A stretch of DNA of 64,000 bases, from assembly GCA_902362725.1 (NCBI GenBank), contig CABIXM010000014.1, forward strand, positions 24,194 through 88,193. The letters are read 5' to 3'. Position numbers and translations under genes: made by a program. Each line of letters opens with the position of its first letter. The stretch's first letter is position 1. This document shows positions 59,904-64,000 of the stretch, in pieces. Source of the stretch: Clostridiaceae bacterium (GTDB taxonomy: Bacteria; Bacillota; Clostridia; Lachnospirales; Lachnospiraceae). Under the pieces are notes generated by a model. The model was not told where the DNA came from. It was given only the letters and a program-made list of their open reading frames with translations, and made no database searches.

Positions 59904-60782
59904 TTATTCGGATTGGGATTCCGCAGTTTTGGTTTGGCGCTTCTCCAGAACCATGCTCCGAAGCGCCAGCGTTCCGCCGTGCTCTATCACATAATCTGCA
60001 TATTTCCGCGCCTCTTCGGGCTGTCCTAATTCATCCAGATAATCAGAAAGCATCCCATAGAACATCATTTGTTCATAGGGCACCCGGGGCTGCGTAGTCT
60101 TGAGCCGTTCCACGGCCTGTTCCCGTCGGCCCTCCAGCCAGTCCAGCCGGGCCCAGAGCGCCGTGCTCCGCTTCAGCAGCCGACCGCCCTGTTCCATAAT
60201 GCTGCGGTAACGCACCGCGTCCTGTTCCTGATAAGCGTAATGGGCCTGGATATTCAGGGAAAGCTGCCGGTAAATCAGAGTGTTCCGCTTGGATTTCCAG
60301 CCGTTTTTCATATAGAGATCCGCCACGCCCACCTGTCCGCAGGCCAGCAGCGCCTCCACATAAAGCTGCTCAAAATACCGCCGCTGCCGTCCGGCCACCT
60401 TGCGGGCTTGCTTCTGATTCCTGTATACATCATAGGGCACATACCGCGTACCCTCGTCCGCGATACAAAGCAGACGCTCAGCGTCACAGTCCATATACAG
60501 AATATTCCGGAGTGCCTTAAAATTTTTCACCCCTGCAGCGCCGCCCCGGATCACAGCCAGCAGCCCGGAAACCAGAATAATCAGATACATCAGCCAGTTT
60601 TTCTCCCAAAACCACCCGTCGACTCGATAAGTAAATCCGGCTGTCGTCACTGTCCGCGAAAACGGCGGTCCCAGCAACACACTCGTAAGCATCATCAGCA
60701 CGATAATTGCCGCAAAGTACAAAGTTAGATTCTGACGCACAGCGCGTTTCACATTTTGATAATAGGTAGTCAGTTCAGTCAT
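59904..60782 (-). CDS. Two-pass membrane protein of unknown function
   Basis: 292 aa from ATG 60782 (GGG-rich SD; a GTG at 60791 is in frame). TM segments at about 20-40 and 65-82 followed by a cytoplasmic TPR-like helical region with Arg/Gln-rich segments (RKVAGRQRRYFEQL, ARLDWLEGRREQAVERL). No family recognised. The last 110 residues repeat two helix pairs, consistent with TPRs. Confidence 0.75.
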   Translation of the reverse strand: MTELTTYYQNVKRAVRQNLTLYFAAIIVLMMLTSVLLGPPFSRTVTTAGFTYRVDGWFWEKNWLMYLIILVSGLLAVIRGGAAGVKNFKALRNILYMDCDAERLLCIADEGTRYVPYDVYRNQKQARKVAGRQRRYFEQLYVEALLACGQVGVADLYMKNGWKSKRNTLIYRQLSLNIQAHYAYQEQDAVRYRSIMEQGGRLLKRSTALWARLDWLEGRREQAVERLKTTQPRVPYEQMMFYGMLSDYLDELGQPEEARKYADYVIEHGGTLALRSMVLEKRQTKTAESQSE

Positions 60783-60899
60783 AATTATCACCCTTTTTCG
60801 AAAGAATATAACTTAATTATAACGCATTTTCAGGAAGAAAATATGATTTTTCTCTTAAAATTAGATATGAATTTTGATTATCTTTTTAGAAGTTCTTAT

Positions 60900-60942
60900 A
60901 TGCCGGTATAGCCCGTATTTACAGGCTTTTCCGGCATTTTTC
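60900..60942 (+). terminator. Terminator at the ICE border
   Basis: ATGCCGG / CCGGCAT with inner AGCC/GGCT, then T5 on +. Stops transcription toward the element. Nothing else recognised between 60783 and 60955. Confidence 0.7.
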
Positions 60943-60997
60943 GTATCGGAAGAAACTCACATATATTTTTATATCCGCTTAGGTTTTTGCTTTCAAA

Positions 60998-61033
60998 AGT
61001 AGTAAAGAAGTAGTAAAACCTTGATTTACTACT
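60998..61033. repeat. Integrase arm-type binding repeats
   Basis: AGTAGTAAA at 60998-61006 and 61009-61017 (direct, 11-base period), inverted copy TTTACTACT at 61025-61033, touching the int stop. This is the DR-2 type site bound by the Int N-terminal domain in Tn916. Confidence 0.75.
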
Positions 61034-62225
61034 AAGCTGCTATCCGCAGCATTTCAGCTTTTGCGCTGTCGAAAGTAGCGTGTGCGTAATAGTTCAGCGT
61101 CATAGTAATGTTGGAATGTCCCATAATGTACTGTAATGCTTTCGGGTTCATTCCGGCATTTGCCATGTTGGTACAGAACGTATGACGTAAGGTGTGCGGT
61201 GTCATTACTTTCGGTAGAGCTTCCTCATGGTACTTGTTGTACTTCTTTGCAAGCCCCCTAAACATACCGTCATAATTGGTAGCTGTTTTCGGGTAGCCGT
61301 CCCGGTTGAGGAAAAGGAAGTTGCTGTAACCGTCAATAGTAACAGCTTTTGCACCCCTGCGCCGTTTCAGCACTCGGTTAAATGCTTCATATACTTTTTC
61401 GCTCATTGGAATTTGACGAATACCGCTTTTCGTTTTTGGTGTTTCAATGTAATATCCTGTTTCCGCACTTCTTAAAAGTTGGTGGTCTACATTGATTATC
61501 CTATTCTCAAAGTTAATGTCAGTATCGGTCAGCCCGCAAAGTTCAGAGATACGAAGCCCTGTCCCAAGCAAAATAATAAGCTCATCATAATACTTCTGAT
61601 AAACTTTGTCATTTTGAGCAAAGGACAAAAAACTTTCTTCCTGCGCTGGTGTTAGCGGAACCTTTGGTTCTGTATCATCTTCAATGACAGTGTTTAACTG
61701 GAAGTCAAAAGGATTTTTCCTTATGCAATCGTCCTGTATCGCTGTGTAAAAGGCAGCTTTCAAGGAACGCTTGTCATTACTGATAGTCTTATAGGAAATT
61801 CCTTTTTCTTTCATGCGGATTGCCCATTCTTTCGCGTCGGACAGCTTCACGCTGTCAATCGGGCAGCCCCCAAGTTTATCTTCTTCCAGTAGCTTCATCA
61901 GCCGCTTGCGTCCGTTTTTCGTATTGTACCTTACATTTCCCCGGTGGCGTATCTGCTTTGCATAAAGTTGGCAGACCGTCATTTTCTTGCCTATGGTGTC
62001 TATCCCGTCGTCAAGGTCTTTCTGTATCTCTTTTACCTTTTCTCGTAGGGATATATCCTCACGCTTTCCGGCAGGGGTCTTGTCCGTAGGTACTAACTTC
62101 CACGCATACACAAACTGCGGATTACCAAAGGTATCTATATATTTGTAAGCATATCTTCCGTCTTTTCTCTGGCTCTCTCCCGACCGCAAAACTCGATTTT
62201 TGCTGTCACGTCTTTTCTTTGACAT
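61032..62225 (-). CDS. int: Tyrosine integrase, Tn1549/Tn916 family
   Basis: 397 aa. N-terminal arm-binding domain (KDGRYAYKYIDTFGNPQFVY), core-binding SAM-like domain, catalytic domain with Arg in LGTGLRISELCGL, HTLRHTFC, GHSN and nucleophile Tyr in TLNYYAHATF. Length and motifs equal Tn1549 Int more closely than Tn916 Int (405 aa). Excises and inserts the element. Confidence 0.96.
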   Translation of the reverse strand: MSKKRRDSKNRVLRSGESQRKDGRYAYKYIDTFGNPQFVYAWKLVPTDKTPAGKREDISLREKVKEIQKDLDDGIDTIGKKMTVCQLYAKQIRHRGNVRYNTKNGRKRLMKLLEEDKLGGCPIDSVKLSDAKEWAIRMKEKGISYKTISNDKRSLKAAFYTAIQDDCIRKNPFDFQLNTVIEDDTEPKVPLTPAQEESFLSFAQNDKVYQKYYDELIILLGTGLRISELCGLTDTDINFENRIINVDHQLLRSAETGYYIETPKTKSGIRQIPMSEKVYEAFNRVLKRRRGAKAVTIDGYSNFLFLNRDGYPKTATNYDGMFRGLAKKYNKYHEEALPKVMTPHTLRHTFCTNMANAGMNPKALQYIMGHSNITMTLNYYAHATFDSAKAEMLRIAA

Positions 62226-62305
62226 TTTTCAATGCTCCTTTCCAAGACGGAAAGAGCCTTGATATGCTTATCCCATTATAGCACATTCAAGGCTCAATTT
62301 CACTA

Positions 62306-62509
62306 TCAGATTGTGTCTATGGTATCAATCATTTTTTCAAACTGTTTGCGCTTGATTTGAATACGGTTGCCGTTCATAATAACCCACCCGGCGGCAGGAT
62401 TTTCCTCGGCTAATTTACGCAGCTTGTTTTCTCCGATACGGAAGTATTTAGCTGCTTCATCTATCGTAAGCGTGTATTTTTCCCAAATAGGCACGTCGGC
62501 GTTACTCAT
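62306..62509 (-). CDS. xis: Excisionase
   Basis: 67 aa. Winged HTH of the Tn916 Xis type: [21 protein letters not shown] and [28 protein letters not shown] precedes. 80 bases before int. Confidence 0.92.
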   Translation of the reverse strand: MSNADVPIWEKYTLTIDEAAKYFRIGENKLRKLAEENPAAGWVIMNGNRIQIKRKQFEKMIDTIDTI

Positions 62510-62918
62510 AGTATCGTCCCCCTTTCAATATTAGGAAAAGTGAATAGTAAAAGGGGCTTTAATCGGACGGCTGTTAGCACAACCTCGCGGGAGTTCCACC
62601 CCTGCCCGTTAAGGCAGCTCTACCCAATGCCTGCGACGCTTTTAACGCTCGGACTATGGCTATAAAGGCTTGTCTACCCTTAGTGCGTGTCGTCGCCCAC
62701 AAGCCGCTACACTTGTTCCCCGGCGTGGTGGTGGTCGCTCGACTTTCTCCAATAGAAGAAAAGCGTCATGGCGCACCTGCCGTATGGCTCAACGCAAAAA
62801 GGACGTATCCGATTTGCCCTATACTGCGTCGCCGTTATCTTGCGTCGCTTTCTTTGTCAAAGAGCAAGTAAGGTCAAGTCAACAGGCAGCGGAAAGGGGG
62901 ACGCTGCTTGTGGTTATC
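62510..62918. other. Non-coding stretch of ICE between xis and HTH gene
   Basis: 409 bases without a convincing gene: short open frames on both strands have no SD and biased composition. Many CGTCGC/GCGACG words, and short stems such as CTGCC-TTAAC-GGGCAG near 62605. It may be an untranslated regulatory RNA for xis-int; this is not shown. Confidence 0.5.
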
Positions 62919-63170
62919 TCAAACCTTGAATGAAAGGACAGCCCGCATAAGACGCGAACGCAAGCGGTCGCGTATATCCTCATCTATGCCCCAATAGATA
63001 TTTCCGCGCTCATCACGCAGCTTTCGCATAGACAGGGACGCTATGTAGCTTTCGTAATGCTGTACGACAATGTTCATAGCTTCCGGGTCGCCCTTAGTAG
63101 CGGCTATGATTACCGGGTAAGGCAACAAGCCGCGTTCGTCCTGTTCTGATTTACTAATCTGTGCAGTCAT
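62919..63170 (-). CDS. Helix-turn-helix (HTH_16) protein, Tn916 Orf8-like
   Basis: 83 aa. LPYPVIIAATKGDPEAMNIVVQHYESYIASLS is the family start, ending in RLRSRLMRAVLSF. Overlaps the sigma gene by 17 bases. In Tn916 the equivalent partner helps activate the xis-int and transfer genes. Confidence 0.88.
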   Translation of the reverse strand: MTAQISKSEQDERGLLPYPVIIAATKGDPEAMNIVVQHYESYIASLSMRKLRDERGNIYWGIDEDIRDRLRSRLMRAVLSFKV

Positions 63171-63594
63171 AGGCTTTTTCCTCCAAATAGCGTTTTAACA
63201 GCTTCATTGAGCTTGTCCGACGGGACTGTACCGTTGTCCTTGACAGATTACAAAACTTTGCAATCTCGCGTTCGCTCATGTCAAAGAAATAATACAGCAG
63301 TACGGTTTCCCGCTTTTCTTCCGGCAAACTGTGCAGGGCTTCGGCAAGCAGCTTCGCAGTAATTTCTTTGCCGCCGACAACGAAAGACTGTTCTGCTTCA
63401 TCATCTGCAAAATACTCGTCGCAGACGTAGAGCTGTTTTTCTTCCAGTGGCGACAGGTCAGAAAAAGTAACCTCGCGTAATTGTCGCTGCTTTGTGTCCC
63501 TGTGGGCATTCATAGCTTCTCGCTTCAACGCCAGTTTGCAAAAGCCGTTAAAAGCACAACGGATTTGCCATTGGGTACGAATAGGCTCGTTCAT
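63154..63594 (-). CDS. ECF-like sigma factor, Tn916 Orf7 type
   Basis: 146 aa. Sigma-70 region 4 at the C-terminus: LAEALHSLPEEKRETVLLYY, MSEREIAKFCNLSRTTVQSR. N-terminus starts with FNGFCKLALKREAMNAHRD. SD GGAGGTGAG. Controls the excision and transfer functions. Confidence 0.9.
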   Translation of the reverse strand: MNEPIRTQWQIRCAFNGFCKLALKREAMNAHRDTKQRQLREVTFSDLSPLEEKQLYVCDEYFADDEAEQSFVVGGKEITAKLLAEALHSLPEEKRETVLLYYFFDMSEREIAKFCNLSRTTVQSRRTSSMKLLKRYLEEKAYDCTD

Positions 63595-63659
63595 GTTCTC
63601 ACCTCCTTTCGCTGCCGCGAAAGCGGTGGAGTTTGAAATGTCCCCTTTCGTAAACCCTC

Positions 63660-63691
63660 AAACCAACGCACTTCAAAATGGACGTTGGTTT
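63660..63691. repeat. Inverted repeat upstream of sigma gene
   Basis: AAACCAACG (63660-63668) and CGTTGGTTT (63683-63691), 14-base loop. Probable operator or RNA stem in the sigma leader. Confidence 0.55.
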
Positions 63692-63730
63692 TAGAAATTT
63701 TTTGAAAAAGTTTTTTGATAAAATACAAAA

Positions 63731-63761
63731 TGCGCCCGTCTGCAAATTGCAGACAGGCGCA
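63731..63761 (-). terminator. Strong hairpin/attenuator in ICE leader
   Basis: TGCGCC-GTCTGC / GCAGAC-GGCGCA with a single mismatch, five-base loop; on the minus strand ATTTTGTATTTT follows. Lies between the leader ORF and the sigma gene. Confidence 0.75.
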
Positions 63762-63801
63762 AAGGAATTATCAAAAGTATATGTATGATTTGTGAGTTCA
63801 T

Positions 63802-63879
63802 CTATGTAGCCAGAATAACCCGTTGGCGGGTAATGGCTTTTTTTGATAACAGTCTATTAGGGCATAGGAAAAAGGACAT
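63802..63879 (-). CDS. 25-residue leader peptide
   Basis: ATG at 63879 with perfect AAGGAGG upstream (about 63886-63892). The end of the ORF contains a hairpin (AGCCA/TGGCT and ACCCG/CGGGT) which on + is followed by T7. Arrangement matches the translational attenuators ahead of tet-type genes in Tn916-family elements, but no resistance gene follows on this strand. No function proved. Confidence 0.5.
   Translation of the reverse strand: MSFFLCPNRLLSKKAITRQRVILAT
63808..63844 (+). terminator. Plus-strand terminator in ICE leader
   Basis: AGCCA (63808-63812), ACCCG, CGGGT, TGGCT (63834-63838) and T7. On the minus strand the same stem lies inside the leader ORF. From here to 64000 nothing further was recognised. 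Confidence 0.75.
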
Positions 63880-64000
63880 GACGATACCTCCTTGATACCG
63901 CCATGTCTTTATCTAGTAGTAAGCGTCCAATAAGAGGGTGTATCGAAATTTCTGGCTGTTGCATGTAAACTATTGATTAGAGTTTTGGGAGTTGACTCTA

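Larger units (their letters stand above)
60955..64000. mobile_element. Integrase end of a Tn916/Tn1549-type ICE (continues past window)
   Basis: Order from border: Int arm sites, int, xis, non-coding 0.4 kb, HTH_16 protein, sigma factor, leader region. This matches the orf7-orf8-xis-int end of Tn916-family elements. Left border is estimated between about 60945 and 60990; the exact att base cannot be placed without the other end. Cargo and conjugation genes lie beyond the window. Confidence 0.88.

Noticed and set aside
62656..62933. Two overlapping + strand ORFs of 71 and 87 codons in the ICE
   Set aside because: No SD, Arg/Pro-rich, opposite to all ICE genes here; treated as non-coding.

Overview
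The window reads as the chromosome of an anaerobic, spore-forming gut-type Clostridium relative, most likely Lachnospiraceae. The grounds are: two glycyl-radical-enzyme genes, a BofA homologue and a SleB-like cell wall hydrolase (sporulation-type proteins), a large (about 265 nt) SRP RNA, a THF riboswitch, a Tad-type pilus locus without a secretin, Gly-Gly-Ala-Gly-rich SD sequences in front of almost every gene, and a Tn916/Tn1549-type integrative element. No ribosomal RNA is present, so the genus cannot be fixed from the sequence.

Layout. 1-7.7 kb: a sugar operon on the + strand (ribose/galactose-type ABC transporter, aldose epimerase, GH4 phospho-beta-glucosidase, ROK kinase, HAD phosphatase) that looks like import of a beta-glucoside, phosphorylation inside the cell and cleavage. 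7.8-14.6 kb: an anaerobic carbon module with a DeoR regulator, a radical-SAM activase, and a convergent operon of glycyl radical enzyme, PfkB sugar kinase and 6-phosphogluconate dehydrogenase. 14.7-15.7 kb: an AraC remnant, a DUF2508 (YaaL-like) gene and bofA around a block of nested inverted repeats. 15.8-24.7 kb: a complete monoderm Tad locus (CpaE-like, CpaF, TadB, TadC, Flp pilin, three pseudopilin-like proteins, prepilin peptidase, FHA protein); the cpaF C-terminus is displaced by a one-base frame break.

25-30.8 kb: a D-glucosaminate PTS operon (mannose-family EIIA, B, C, D, then ammonia-lyase DgaE and aldolase DgaF) with a divergent RpiR regulator and two matching operators. 30.8-34.2 kb: tatD, rsmA, an unknown protein and tRNA adenosine deaminase. 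34.3-37.8 kb: SRP RNA, then CsoR and a copper ATPase with a CopZ-like domain fused at its C-terminus. 38-48.2 kb: housekeeping genes (TSCPD protein, two GNATs, B12-binding radical SAM protein, exonuclease, VanW protein, AIR-synthase-like protein, Lrp plus aminotransferase, TrmL, cell wall hydrolase). 48.3-52.5 kb: a glutamate-type polar amino acid ABC transporter and a class II amidotransferase. 52.6-54 kb: tRNA-Phe, tRNA-Gly and an LDH-family dehydrogenase.

54.2-57.2 kb: a folate operon (folE, HD phosphohydrolase, folP, fused folB-folK) behind a THF riboswitch. 57.2-59.6 kb: an AT-richer pair, a LigM-like THF-dependent O-demethylase and a divergent LysR regulator, ending at a tRNA-Ser gene. 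59.9-60.8 kb: an unknown membrane protein. About 60.95 kb to the right edge: the integrase end of a Tn916/Tn1549-type ICE (int, xis, HTH protein, sigma factor, and a leader-peptide/terminator region). Strongest leads for a new function: the glycyl radical enzyme module, the LigM-LysR island, the HD protein that may fill the gap between FolE and FolB, the secretin-less Tad locus, and the CopA-CopZ fusion with its own internal ribosome binding site.
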